Of a DNA stretch of 64,000 nt, positions 1 through 9,130 are shown in pieces. The notes under the pieces were generated by a model, which was not told where the DNA came from, made no database searches, and worked only from the letters and a program-made list of their open reading frames with translations. This DNA is from an uncultured Crocinitomix sp. Its GTDB lineage: Bacteria > Bacteroidota > Bacteroidia > Flavobacteriales_D > Crocinitomicaceae. Both the position numbers and the translations under genes were made by a program. The first letter of the stretch is position 1. Each line of letters begins with the position of its first letter. The DNA lies in the NCBI GenBank assembly GCA_905478225.1, contig CAJQHR010000018.1, positions 62,001 to 126,000 on the forward strand, read 5' to 3'.

Positions 1-141
1 GTTTTTGAGTCTGAAAATTTACTAAGTTCTAAAAAATCAGGCGACAATCATTTTTATGTATCTGACATAACCGAAGGGTTTCAAGAATCCACTAGCCGAT
101 TTTATGGGGACAACATTCGTCTTGAATTATTGAAAATATAA
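1..141 (+). CDS. C-terminal end of glutamate racemase-like protein (5' partial)
   Basis: An open frame runs from the first base to a TAA at 139-141. It gives about 46 residues, including HFYVSDITEGFQES and SRFYGDNI. This resembles the C-terminus of Bacteroidota glutamate racemases (MurI), where an FYVSD-type strand precedes a helix ending in RFLG. MurI makes D-glutamate for peptidoglycan. Only the tail is visible and no catalytic cysteine can be checked, so the assignment rests on family resemblance recalled from memory. Confidence 0.5.
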   Translation, partial: VFESENLLSSKKSGDNHFYVSDITEGFQESTSRFYGDNIRLELLKI

Positions 142-167
142 AGGACTCATTTTTCAAATTATCACTT

Positions 168-806
168 GTGACTAAAACTCGTTTTCAAATTCATTATCAA
201 ATCAAATCTGATTTTAATTCTACACTTTTAGAAAGTATTAAGACATTGGTCAAAACAGGTATTAATGGTTTGGTATTAAATCCAGGCAACTATAAAATTA
301 CGATAGAGCAGGGGAAGCAAATTGCTCAAATTTGTGGCGAAAATGTAGATCTCATTATTACAGATGACCTTGACTTTGCGAAACAAATAAATGCGAAAAC
401 AGTCTTCCTTTCAACCCTTGATGAAACTATGAACAATCTGGCAGATAAATATCCAAACATGAGAATTGGTGGAGGAGCACAAAGGCTGGCAGATTGTAAA
501 AACTGGGAATTATTAGATGCAGCCTATATCGATTTTAATCCCCCACGAGCTAGTTTAGAAGAAGAAAAGAACCCATTTATACTTGGCGCTGAATTATATC
601 AGGCCGTAATTCCAAAAAAAGTAGAATACGGTTGGATGATCCTGAGTTTAAACACCCCCGTTTTTGCATCAAACCTAAAGTCGCTGTCCGATTTGGAAGA
701 ATTAATTAATAATACTCAAATTACTGGTGTTGTTATAAATGATGACTTTGAGCCGAAATTGGATTTAGGTAATTCCATTCATAACATTAGGGGAATTGTG
801 AAATAA
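168..806 (+). CDS. ThiE/TenI-like TIM-barrel protein
   Basis: A 212-residue protein starting at a GTG, 26 bases after the preceding stop. The layout follows thiamine-phosphate synthase (ThiE/TenI): VDLIITDDLDFAKQINA matches the strand that normally reads FIVNDxxxxA, GGGAQRLADCK matches the IGGTANTxEDxK region, and AAYIDFNPPRAS matches the DYIGLGPYRxTxTK region. The usual HLGQ motif is changed to FLST and the late glycine-rich phosphate loop is weak, so the protein may be a divergent TenI-type paralog rather than an active synthase. No other thiamine gene is nearby, but a decayed ThiE-like fragment follows it. Confidence 0.5.
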   Translation: MTKTRFQIHYQIKSDFNSTLLESIKTLVKTGINGLVLNPGNYKITIEQGKQIAQICGENVDLIITDDLDFAKQINAKTVFLSTLDETMNNLADKYPNMRIGGGAQRLADCKNWELLDAAYIDFNPPRASLEEEKNPFILGAELYQAVIPKKVEYGWMILSLNTPVFASNLKSLSDLEELINNTQITGVVINDDFEPKLDLGNSIHNIRGIVK

Positions 807-979
807 TTCCATTATTGATGATTGATCAAAAACGCCTATCTTAGAACCAAGTGGAATGCAATTTGATTTTTGAGATTTGAATTTTGGACTTATATTCAAA
901 AAAAACGGTGCTAAAAATACTATTCACATATCCAGAGGCCTTGCCTCACTAAACGCTCCTCTTGCAAAACCCAATGTAG

Positions 980-1129
980 GACGAATGGGATTTTCTGCAA
1001 GTGTATAAGCCCGATTACTCAAAGGAGGAAATGGTGAATATTTTAGAGCTGATTTCAGATTACCATTACAAAGTGGTTTTACACTCCCACTTTTAACTGA
1101 TTCATGAGTTTGATTTGGCGGGGATTAAC

Positions 1130-1150
<21 letters not shown>
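980..1150 (+). pseudogene. Degenerate thiamine-phosphate-synthase-like fragment
   Basis: In the frame starting at 980, after a TAG at 977-979, the translation includes VYKPDYSKEEMVN, then YKVVLHSHF, a TAA stop at 1094-1096, and LIHEFDLAGINMTAK. In Bacteroidota ThiE proteins the order is HxRKP-x-SxEE, then a VLHxHFEL strand, then LxGIHL. The order and spacing match, with one in-frame stop and no recognisable flanks. It is best read as a remnant of a second ThiE/TenI copy next to the intact ThiE-like gene. Confidence 0.4.
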
Positions 1151-1417
<267 letters not shown>

Positions 1418-1513
1418 TGACTAATCCCGCACGAAATTCACCATAAACTCGCTAGTGGTATAATGGTGAAGCGAATAGCATACATTGTATTCAATCGATT
1501 CCGTTCCCTTGCT

Positions 1514-1909
1514 CTATGCGCTACGAAGAATTTCTGCAGCCATTTCAGGCGTTAGTGGTTTTTGAAGTATCGCTTTAATACTCCCTATAATTTTTGATTT
1601 TTCCTGTAATCGAACCGAATTATCATTCGTCAAAAAGTAGATGATAACTTTACCTGGATCTAAATCAATTAGTTCTTCTAATTCCTCAATGATCTCCAGC
1701 CCAGACATACCGGGCATTTGTTGATCTATTACGACTAGGTGTTTTTGCTGGTTTTCTGGATCAAAAAGTGTCTGAGTCAAGGATGTAATGGCCTCGTTGC
1801 TGTTGTCAATAATCGATATATTAGCATTCGAATTAGCACCGCGAATTAAATACTCATTAATTATATTTTCTGTTGGGTTGTCATCAATTAAAATTATATT
1901 TTTTGACAT
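1514..1909 (-). CDS. Single-domain response regulator (CheY-like receiver)
   Basis: 131 residues forming one receiver domain and nothing else. The acidic pair is D9-D10 in ILIDD, the phosphoacceptor is D62 in VVIDQQMPGMSG, the switch threonine is T94 in YFLTN, and the conserved lysine is K117 in LQKPL. There is no output domain, so it should act by protein-protein contact or within a phosphorelay. No histidine kinase is adjacent. Bacteroidota carry many such lone receivers next to unrelated genes. Confidence 0.9.
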   Translation of the reverse strand: MSKNIILIDDNPTENIINEYLIRGANSNANISIIDNSNEAITSLTQTLFDPENQQKHLVVIDQQMPGMSGLEIIEELEELIDLDPGKVIIYFLTNDNSVRLQEKSKIIGSIKAILQKPLTPEMAAEILRSA

Positions 1910-2017
1910 ATGTGGTAGTTTGGAACGTATTTACGGTGATTTTAAATCACGAACATGAAATAGTCCACAAAACGACCATTTAAATCGTTTAACATAATAA
2001 TTGTTAAAGACAATTCC

Positions 2018-4360
2018 TTAGTGCAAAATGAGCTTTTCAGTTCTTTGAATGGTATTATTTCTCAGCAGCAAAATGTAAGAACCTTTGCTTAACTCACTAA
2101 GGTCAAGTATCATTTTATTATCAGAAGTTACCGCTGAAAGAACGCTCTGACCTACATGGTTTAATACAATTATTTCCAATTGACCAACTGCCTCATACGA
2201 ATTGCTAATTTCTATGGTTAATTCTCCCTTAGATGGATTCGGATAAATGCTGAATTCGGGAATTGCTGAGTTCTGAATACTTGCTCCTTCAATCAAATAA
2301 CAAGCGGATGTATCGATACAAAAATCTTTTTCAATAATTACAGCATATTCGCCATCTTCCGTTGGAGTATAAGTGATTTCAGTCTCGCCTGAAATTATTT
2401 CAAATGGGTCGCACTTGATCCATTGGTAGCTAGTTGAACCTCCTTCTGGTTCGTTTGAAGTCAAGGCTGGTAATCCAGCATCATTAAGTGTTATATCGAT
2501 TTCTGTAGTCACATCAACTGTAGTGATCACAGTGCTGTCGCAAACATCATCAAAGATAAAAACATCCGTATAGGTTCCAGATTCAGTATAGATTGATTCT
2601 CCAACAACAACGGATTCGCCGGAACAAATATTAAACGATTGTTCCATGACATTGTCTTCCGCTATGTTTAATTCTGTTGTTACAATGCTGTCACAGCCCA
2701 TTTCACTTGTGAGTGTGTTCATATATGTTCCAGATTCATCATAAGTCATTCCACCGATTTCATAGGTTTCACCAAAGCACAAATCCACCGACTCTGTCAT
2801 TTCAATCAGTGGGCTAACTGCTAGATTAGTTGTAACAATACTGTCACAGGCATCACTATTTAATAAGGTGTCAACATATATACCGGTTTCGGTATAAACA
2901 GAGATCCCAACTTCGAATGATTCACCCGCGCATATTTCAACGTCTTGAGCAAATGCTTCTTCTGTACAGGTTAAACTGCTAAAAAAGTAAGCCGCTCCGG
3001 CATCTTCAGTGTAGAGTAATGATGCCGAGTCTAAATCTTGTTGCCAGGCACCAACAAGAATCGTGTGATCTGAAATAGCAACGGCGTCTGCAAATAAATC
3101 TAAGCTATCTCTGTCGCTTGCATCTATTTTTTCAATCTCTTCCCAAGTTCCGTCATCATCTTTTTCAAAAATGTATGCGGCTCCTGCATTTCCTAATTCT
3201 GCCCCTCCATCTTCATCATAGTTGTGAGCTTCCGCACCAATCACCATATAATCTCCTTCAACGTCCACTTCAATTCCAAAGTGGTCACCCACATCTCTAT
3301 CGCTTGCGTCAATTTTTTGAACGCCCCACACACCCGCAAGGTCTCTGGTATAGATGTATGCTGATCCTGCATTATGCAGCCATGCACCTTCAAATTCACT
3401 TTCATCTTCTGCTTTTGCGCCCACTACCGCCACGTTAGAATCAATTGCCACTGAATAGCCGTAACGATCCCAGCCACCGCGAATTGTTGCAATTACTTTT
3501 TGATCGGCACCCCAAACACCTGCATCACGTTTAAATATATACGCAGCTCCGGCTTGACTTATGCCCCAAACACCTTCTACATTATAATCACCATTGTGAG
3601 CTCCAACGATCATATAATCGCCGGAAATAGCTATGGAGCAACCAAATAAGTCGCCGTAATCAATGTCTTGATAACCCCAAATATCCAACTCTTCATCACC
3701 TCCGCCCGCATCTGCTTGGCGGTCCCATGCCACTACTTTTTGTGTTTCTAACCACACGCCGTCATCTCCACGATCGTAAACATAAACTGAGCCTGATCGA
3801 AAAATGAAATCGCCACCAAGTTCATCATGACCTTCTTTATGGGCGCCTACAATTATTGTATTTCCTGAAACGTCAACGGTCCATCCATACTCATCGCTGG
3901 TGTCGCGATCTGAAGCAACAATTTTTTGAACCTCATTCCAAACACCCAACTCATCTCTTTCAAAAATATAGGCCGATCCTGCCTTTGATAAACTGGCGCC
4001 GTCATCTATATCATGATCTTCGCCATATGCACCCACAACAGCATAATCACCGTCAATCGCTACAGACCATCCAAAACGGTCATAATCGTCTTGGTCTGAA
4101 TTGTTGATTTTTTGAACAAAAGTCCAATTTTCAATTCCCATTTTCTCAAATACATAGGCTGATCCCATATTCGGATTCAATTCGCCAAAATCATCACCAT
4201 AAGCACCAACTATTGCATAATCTCCTGATATGTCCACGGCATAGCCCATCCGATCTTCCTCAGCGCGATCAAAAGCGGATGCTTTAATAACTTCAGTAAA
4301 TGTTTGTGATTGCGATAGAATAGGGAAGGCAATCAATATTGTAGCGATTAATAGTTTCAT
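2018..4360 (-). CDS. FG-GAP seven-bladed propeller, T9SS-secreted (paralog A)
   Basis: 780 residues. Signal peptide (about 1-19), then seven ~60-residue repeats of the type DRFGWSVAIDGDYAVVGAY...AGSAYIFER, which I count as the seven blades of an integrin-alpha-like FG-GAP propeller. Three ~60-residue modules follow, each with CxGExxxVGxxxYxExGTY and CDSxVTT. Next comes an Ig-like module containing QWIKCDPFEII and a second cysteine pair, then a T9SS type A tail (IYPNPSKGELTI to the end). The acidic loops after each VGA suggest Ca2+ binding. It should be exported by T9SS to the surface or medium, plausibly for adhesion. It is the last of four tandem paralogs; a terminator-like hairpin lies just upstream. 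Confidence 0.9.
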   Translation of the reverse strand: MKLLIATILIAFPILSQSQTFTEVIKASAFDRAEEDRMGYAVDISGDYAIVGAYGDDFGELNPNMGSAYVFEKMGIENWTFVQKINNSDQDDYDRFGWSVAIDGDYAVVGAYGEDHDIDDGASLSKAGSAYIFERDELGVWNEVQKIVASDRDTSDEYGWTVDVSGNTIIVGAHKEGHDELGGDFIFRSGSVYVYDRGDDGVWLETQKVVAWDRQADAGGGDEELDIWGYQDIDYGDLFGCSIAISGDYMIVGAHNGDYNVEGVWGISQAGAAYIFKRDAGVWGADQKVIATIRGGWDRYGYSVAIDSNVAVVGAKAEDESEFEGAWLHNAGSAYIYTRDLAGVWGVQKIDASDRDVGDHFGIEVDVEGDYMVIGAEAHNYDEDGGAELGNAGAAYIFEKDDDGTWEEIEKIDASDRDSLDLFADAVAISDHTILVGAWQQDLDSASLLYTEDAGAAYFFSSLTCTEEAFAQDVEICAGESFEVGISVYTETGIYVDTLLNSDACDSIVTTNLAVSPLIEMTESVDLCFGETYEIGGMTYDESGTYMNTLTSEMGCDSIVTTELNIAEDNVMEQSFNICSGESVVVGESIYTESGTYTDVFIFDDVCDSTVITTVDVTTEIDITLNDAGLPALTSNEPEGGSTSYQWIKCDPFEIISGETEITYTPTEDGEYAVIIEKDFCIDTSACYLIEGASIQNSAIPEFSIYPNPSKGELTIEISNSYEAVGQLEIIVLNHVGQSVLSAVTSDNKMILDLSELSKGSYILLLRNNTIQRTEKLILH

Positions 4361-4378
4361 AGCGGTTGGTTTTTAACT

Positions 4379-4413
4379 AAAAAAGGAGGTTTATAAACTG
4401 TACCATAAACCTC
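4379..4413 (-). terminator. Rho-independent terminator between propeller paralogs B and A
   Basis: Inverted repeat with arms 4386-4394 and 4405-4413 (GAGGTTTAT / ATAAACCTC, 9 bp perfect, 10-nt loop). On the minus strand it is followed by a run of six T at 4384-4379. It lies after the stop of paralog B and only 18 bases before the ATG of paralog A, so it could also act as an attenuator for A. Confidence 0.7.
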
Positions 4414-4441
4414 ATTTCAATTTCAATTTAGTAACTTAATA

Positions 4442-6784
4442 TTAATATTTACTCAATTTTTCAATAATTTCATTTTCACCATCTGTTAATTTAATTACGT
4501 AAACACCGTTCGCGAAATGGCTTAAATCAATGTTTGTTTTAGTTGATTTGATTGTTGTGAAGTATACTATGTCTCCTAATTGATTCGTTATGGTTGCAGT
4601 TAGTGCAGCGTTTGTCCAGTTGCCAGCATCAATTGTAAATTGACCATTACTTGGATTTGGGTATATGTTCACTTGTTCTTGAAAATAAGCATCAATTCCA
4701 ACACCTGTAATATCTAAACAGTCGGTTGTGTCTGAACAGTCACCATCTGTAATGATAAGTGCATAGGAACCATTTTCAGTTGCAGTGTATGTATCATCAG
4801 TTGCGCCGTCAATAATTTCAAAAGGATCACATTGAATCCATTGGAAAGTTGTTGTTTCAATATCAGGATCGCCACCTGTTAAGGTCAACACATCAACTAT
4901 TATGATGCTTACATCAATAACAGGTAAGACTGTTAATGTGGTTAAAACAGTACTATCACAAAATGTTTCAGATACAAAAATATCCGTGTATGACCCAGAT
5001 TCGTCGTAATTTGAATCTCCCACAGTAAATGTTTCTCCTGCGCAAATGGTAGCTTCTTGCTCCACAATATTTTCTTCTTCTACAAAAAGCTCTGTGGCCA
5101 CAATACTATCACAACCATCAATTGAGTTTAATGTATCAATGTAGCTTCCGGTTGTACCATATGTGTTGTCACCAATTGTATAGGTTGTTCCAAAACAAAT
5201 TGAAATTGATTGATCTTCTGAGATTAAAGCATTAACGGTAAGGTTCGTGGTTACAATACTGTCACAGGCATCAATGTTTGACAAAGTGTCAGCGTATGTT
5301 CCAGTGGCAGCATAAACGCTTTCTCCAACCTCGAAAGTCTCACCAAAGCAAACGACTATATCTTGTGAAGTTGCTACTTCTTCACATAAAACAGCACTGT
5401 AAAAATATCCTGCTCCAGCGTCTTCGCTGTAATCCATACCAACAGAATCTAAATCTTGTTGCCATGCACCTACAAAAATAGTTGTCTCTGAAAGGGAGAC
5501 AGCTTCACCAAAGTAGTCATCAGCGTTACGATCTGAATTGACAATTTTTTGAATTTCTGACCAAACTCCATCTCCGTCTTTTTCAAATATATAGGCTGCT
5601 CCTGCATTAGAAAGTGAATCCCCAGGACTTCCGTCTCCTAAAAATAAATCTTCCTGCTCGGCGCCAATCACAAGGTAGTCTCCATCAATTGCGATATCTC
5701 TTCCAAAGTGATCACCAGCTGTTCTGTCACTCGCATCTAATTTTTGAATTTGAGACCAATCACCTCCGCCATCACGTTCAAATATATACGCTCCACCGGC
5801 ATTCATCAATGACGCTCCTTCTAGTTCACTTTCATCTTCTGAGTATACGCCAATGGCTATTATGCTTGAATCGATATCCACGGCATATCCAAATCTATCA
5901 TATGGATGCCGGATTGACGGTAATAATTTTTCAACCTCAGTCCATGTTGTACCAGTTCTTTCAAAAATATAGGCCGTACCTGCATTCCATGAATATCCTG
6001 TTCCCACACCACCGGCACCATAATCATGCATGTGACAACCAGCAATTAGATAGTCGCCCCATATAGCAATGCTTCCTCCAAATAAATCGGAAAAATCCTC
6101 GTCAGATGGGTCAGGCCTTCCACTTGGATAAACGTGATCATCTGATCGGTCAGAGGGAACCAGTTTTTGTATTTCTGTCCAGACATCTCCTATCAGGTCG
6201 TAAGTGTAAACAGCACCAGAGTGGTATTCAAAGTCTAGTCCATCTTCATCATAACCCTCATTGTGTGCTCCAATAACAACGGTTGTTTCATAAATATCTA
6301 CAGACCATCCAAATTCAGCATCAGCAACTCGGTCAGATGCAACGATTTTTTGCATTTCCGTCCAAGTCCCATCAACTCCTCTTTCAAAGATATAAGCCGA
6401 GCCTGCTTTTGCCATTGAGTTATCGTCATCAGCATCATGGTCTTCACCATAAGCCCCAACAACAATATACTCGCCATTTATAGCAACTGAATAACCAAAT
6501 CTGTCATAATCGTCTTGATCTGAATTATTGATTTTTTGAACAAATCCCCAATCTTCAATTCCTGTTTTTTCGAATATATAGGCCGATCCCATATTTGGAT
6601 CGGTAGCACCAAAATCGTCGCCATAAGCTCCTATGATTGCATAATTTCCGGATATGTTGACTGAATAACCTGCTCGATCTTCTGAATCACGATCGAAAGC
6701 TGCAGCTTTAAAAATTTCAGTAAATGTTTGAGAATAAACAATAGCGCAGGTTATCATTAAGAATAATGAAAGTAGCAATTTCAT
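4442..6784 (-). CDS. FG-GAP seven-bladed propeller, T9SS-secreted (paralog B)
   Basis: About 780 residues from the ATG at 6784. That start is chosen over a longer in-frame extension to 6832 because it gives MKLLLSLFLMITCAIVYSQ, a normal signal peptide that aligns with paralog A. Architecture: seven FG-GAP blades, three cysteine-paired modules (C-x-GExxxVG...CDSIVTT), an Ig-like module with FQWIQCDPFEII, and a T9SS tail starting near VNIYPNPSNGQFTI. Blades 1 and 2 are nearly identical to those of A, C and D, indicating duplication in place. A -7 promoter box lies at 6863-6870, so it probably has its own transcript. Confidence 0.9.
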   Translation of the reverse strand: MKLLLSLFLMITCAIVYSQTFTEIFKAAAFDRDSEDRAGYSVNISGNYAIIGAYGDDFGATDPNMGSAYIFEKTGIEDWGFVQKINNSDQDDYDRFGYSVAINGEYIVVGAYGEDHDADDDNSMAKAGSAYIFERGVDGTWTEMQKIVASDRVADAEFGWSVDIYETTVVIGAHNEGYDEDGLDFEYHSGAVYTYDLIGDVWTEIQKLVPSDRSDDHVYPSGRPDPSDEDFSDLFGGSIAIWGDYLIAGCHMHDYGAGGVGTGYSWNAGTAYIFERTGTTWTEVEKLLPSIRHPYDRFGYAVDIDSSIIAIGVYSEDESELEGASLMNAGGAYIFERDGGGDWSQIQKLDASDRTAGDHFGRDIAIDGDYLVIGAEQEDLFLGDGSPGDSLSNAGAAYIFEKDGDGVWSEIQKIVNSDRNADDYFGEAVSLSETTIFVGAWQQDLDSVGMDYSEDAGAGYFYSAVLCEEVATSQDIVVCFGETFEVGESVYAATGTYADTLSNIDACDSIVTTNLTVNALISEDQSISICFGTTYTIGDNTYGTTGSYIDTLNSIDGCDSIVATELFVEEENIVEQEATICAGETFTVGDSNYDESGSYTDIFVSETFCDSTVLTTLTVLPVIDVSIIIVDVLTLTGGDPDIETTTFQWIQCDPFEIIDGATDDTYTATENGSYALIITDGDCSDTTDCLDITGVGIDAYFQEQVNIYPNPSNGQFTIDAGNWTNAALTATITNQLGDIVYFTTIKSTKTNIDLSHFANGVYVIKLTDGENEIIEKLSKY

Positions 6785-6862
6785 TTTTAATGTGTTAAAA
6801 AAAGACCACAAAAGAATCGAATAGGAATCCAATTCTACGGTGAGCCTTAGTTAGTTGTGCCG

Positions 6863-6870
6863 CAAATATA
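6863..6870 (-). promoter_or_regulatory. -7 promoter box for propeller paralog B
   Basis: On the minus strand this reads TATATTTG, a full match to the Bacteroidota -7 consensus TAnnTTTG. It lies about 80 bases before the ATG at 6784. A TTTG lies further upstream but too close for standard -33 spacing, so only the -7 element is claimed. Confidence 0.5.
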
Positions 6871-6937
6871 AGCAAGACCTATCAAAGAAAAAAGGTAATT
6901 AATCGATTTAAATGTGGCATTCACCCGATAAATAGGT

Positions 6938-9076
6938 TTATCTAATGTTTACCTTCTCAATTTTAGTTCCGAGTTCGCTCGTAAGTTTTAAGACGTAGAT
7001 TCCCGCAGATTGGTTTTCAATTGAAACATGATGGATATTGGAATTGATTGTTCCTTTATAAATAACCGCCCCTAATGCATTGTAAATTTCAACTTGTGTT
7101 CCAGCTAATAAACTTCCGTTAATTGTGAAAGAACCATTGCTCGGGTTCGGGAAAATTGAGATGGATTCACCAAATGAAGATTCCTGAAGACTACTCCCAG
7201 GATCATCTTCTATCATTACAGTGTAACAATCAGAAGTGTCTGTACATCCCCCATCAGTAACAACTACAGCATATTCTCCACTCTCTTCAGCAATAAATCC
7301 TTGAGTAGTTGCTCCGTCAATAATCTCAAATGGATCACAAGTATACCATTGATAGTCAGCGTCATCTAAAACCGCTTCTAACAAGGCTTCGTCTACATCT
7401 ACATCTGTATCAATTGGGGCTGCAATTTCTATGTATGTGAATACAAGGCTATCGCAACCAGCATCTGATTCGAACTCATCAATATAAGTCCCAGCCTCAT
7501 CATAATATGAATCACCAACCCAAACAAATTCTCCAGCACAAAGGAAAAATTCTTGTTCTGTTTCTATTTCATCAGCCACGCTTAAAATTGTAGTGACCGT
7601 ACTATCACAACCTAAATCGGTTATAATAACATCTGTATAAACTCCAGTTTCATCATAAACGCTTCCACCAACTTCAACTTCTTCTCCAGCACAAATGTCA
7701 ATTTCTTGCGTGTACAATACGTCTTCGCAACCTGGGTCTCCGCCTCCGCCTTCAAGGTTAGTATAAAAGTATGCTGCTCCAGCATCTTCTAGATACGTAT
7801 CACCGTCAGGATTCTGATCTTGCTGGAATGCACCCGCAATAATTGTGCTTTCTGAAATACCAATACTAATACCTAATTCATCATCTACTTCTCGATCAGA
7901 TGCATCTAGTTTAATTAATTGATCATAAGTTCCGTCATCCTGCAGTTCAAAAATATAAACCGATCCTGTGTTTTCAAGTTCTGCACCTCCACCTTCATCA
8001 TGGTTGTCAGAATGTGCGCCAATAGCAATATAATCGCCATCAATTCCTACACTAATTCCAAAATGGTCTCCAGCATCACGATCATCTGGAGATAATTTTT
8101 GAAGATAACCCCACGTTCCGCCTGTTCTTGTAAAAACTGCAGCACCTCCAGAATTTAAAATAGACTCTTCTCCGTCCGCATTTAAATCTTCAGTTTGTGC
8201 ACCAAGTATAATAGTTGTAGAATCAATATCAACTGGAGCCGCTCTGTCTAACCATGAAATGCCTGGGAAGGTTAAAAATGCTACTTCCGTCCAAGTGTCA
8301 CCAGATCTTTCAAAAGCATATGCTTTTGATGCAAAAGGTCCACCAACTACCAAATAGTCGTTCCAAATAGCAACCGACTCTCCGAAACGGTCATTCCAAT
8401 CTTCGTGGTCTGGCGCGTATTCTGTTCCGGGGCTTCTGTCAGATGCTACAATTTTTTGAGTTTGTGTCCATGTTCCGTCATCTTCCCGATCAAAAATGTA
8501 AGCTGAACCGGCATGATAGAAATAACCCAATCCAAGTGCGTTTTTATCATCATTATGTGCACCGACAATTGCTGTTGTGCCATGGATAGAAACCGACCAA
8601 CCGAATTCATCATCTGCAGCTCGGTCAAATGGAACTAGTTTTTGAACTTCTTCCCAAACGTCATCATCATTTTTTTCAAAGATGTAAGCAGAACCTGCTC
8701 TTGATAAAGAGGCGCCATCATCTGCATCATGGTCTTCGCCATAGGCTCCAACAATAATGAAATCGCCATTAATTTCTACGTCCCAACCAAATCGATCATA
8801 ATCGTCTTGGTCAGAATTGGATAATTTTTGAATCTGAGTCCATACGCCACCAATTCTTTCATAAACATAGGCAGATCCCATGTTTGGATTTGTTGCGCCG
8901 TAGTCATCAGCATATGCACCTACAACGGCAAAGTCCCCATCAATAGAACAGGACCAACCAAGTCGATCTTCTGTGTCACGGTCATCTGCGACAACCATCA
9001 TTAATTCTTCAAAGTCCTGTGCAAAGGCACCGAATGTAAGTAGGGCGGCGACTATGCAAATTATATTTTTAATCAT
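6938..9076 (-). CDS. FG-GAP seven-bladed propeller, T9SS-secreted (paralog C)
   Basis: 712 residues: signal peptide MIKNIICIVAALLTFGAFAQ, seven FG-GAP blades, a Gly/Asp linker (GGGGDPGCED), then only two cysteine-paired modules instead of the three in the sister genes. An Ig-like module with YQWYTCDPFEII and a T9SS tail (ISIFPNPSNGSFTI) complete it. Blade 4 is shortened (GGPFASKAYAFERS, lacking the usual acidic loop), so one putative Ca2+ site is missing. It lies 54 bases downstream of paralog D in the same direction. Confidence 0.9.
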   Translation of the reverse strand: MIKNIICIVAALLTFGAFAQDFEELMMVVADDRDTEDRLGWSCSIDGDFAVVGAYADDYGATNPNMGSAYVYERIGGVWTQIQKLSNSDQDDYDRFGWDVEINGDFIIVGAYGEDHDADDGASLSRAGSAYIFEKNDDDVWEEVQKLVPFDRAADDEFGWSVSIHGTTAIVGAHNDDKNALGLGYFYHAGSAYIFDREDDGTWTQTQKIVASDRSPGTEYAPDHEDWNDRFGESVAIWNDYLVVGGPFASKAYAFERSGDTWTEVAFLTFPGISWLDRAAPVDIDSTTIILGAQTEDLNADGEESILNSGGAAVFTRTGGTWGYLQKLSPDDRDAGDHFGISVGIDGDYIAIGAHSDNHDEGGGAELENTGSVYIFELQDDGTYDQLIKLDASDREVDDELGISIGISESTIIAGAFQQDQNPDGDTYLEDAGAAYFYTNLEGGGGDPGCEDVLYTQEIDICAGEEVEVGGSVYDETGVYTDVIITDLGCDSTVTTILSVADEIETEQEFFLCAGEFVWVGDSYYDEAGTYIDEFESDAGCDSLVFTYIEIAAPIDTDVDVDEALLEAVLDDADYQWYTCDPFEIIDGATTQGFIAEESGEYAVVVTDGGCTDTSDCYTVMIEDDPGSSLQESSFGESISIFPNPSNGSFTINGSLLAGTQVEIYNALGAVIYKGTINSNIHHVSIENQSAGIYVLKLTSELGTKIEKVNIR

Positions 9077-9130
9077 TGCACGAAAAGTTGTGGTTAAGTA
9101 ATTTTTTAAGTGTCAAGTGAATGACAATTT

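Noticed and set aside
1449-1512. tRNA-like stretch (TAGTGGTATAATGGTG followed by a GAATA/TATTC stem)
   Set aside because: The D-loop-like start is suggestive, but the anticodon loop is 10 nt, there is no TTCGAAT T-loop and no acceptor pairing, so it is not a tRNA.
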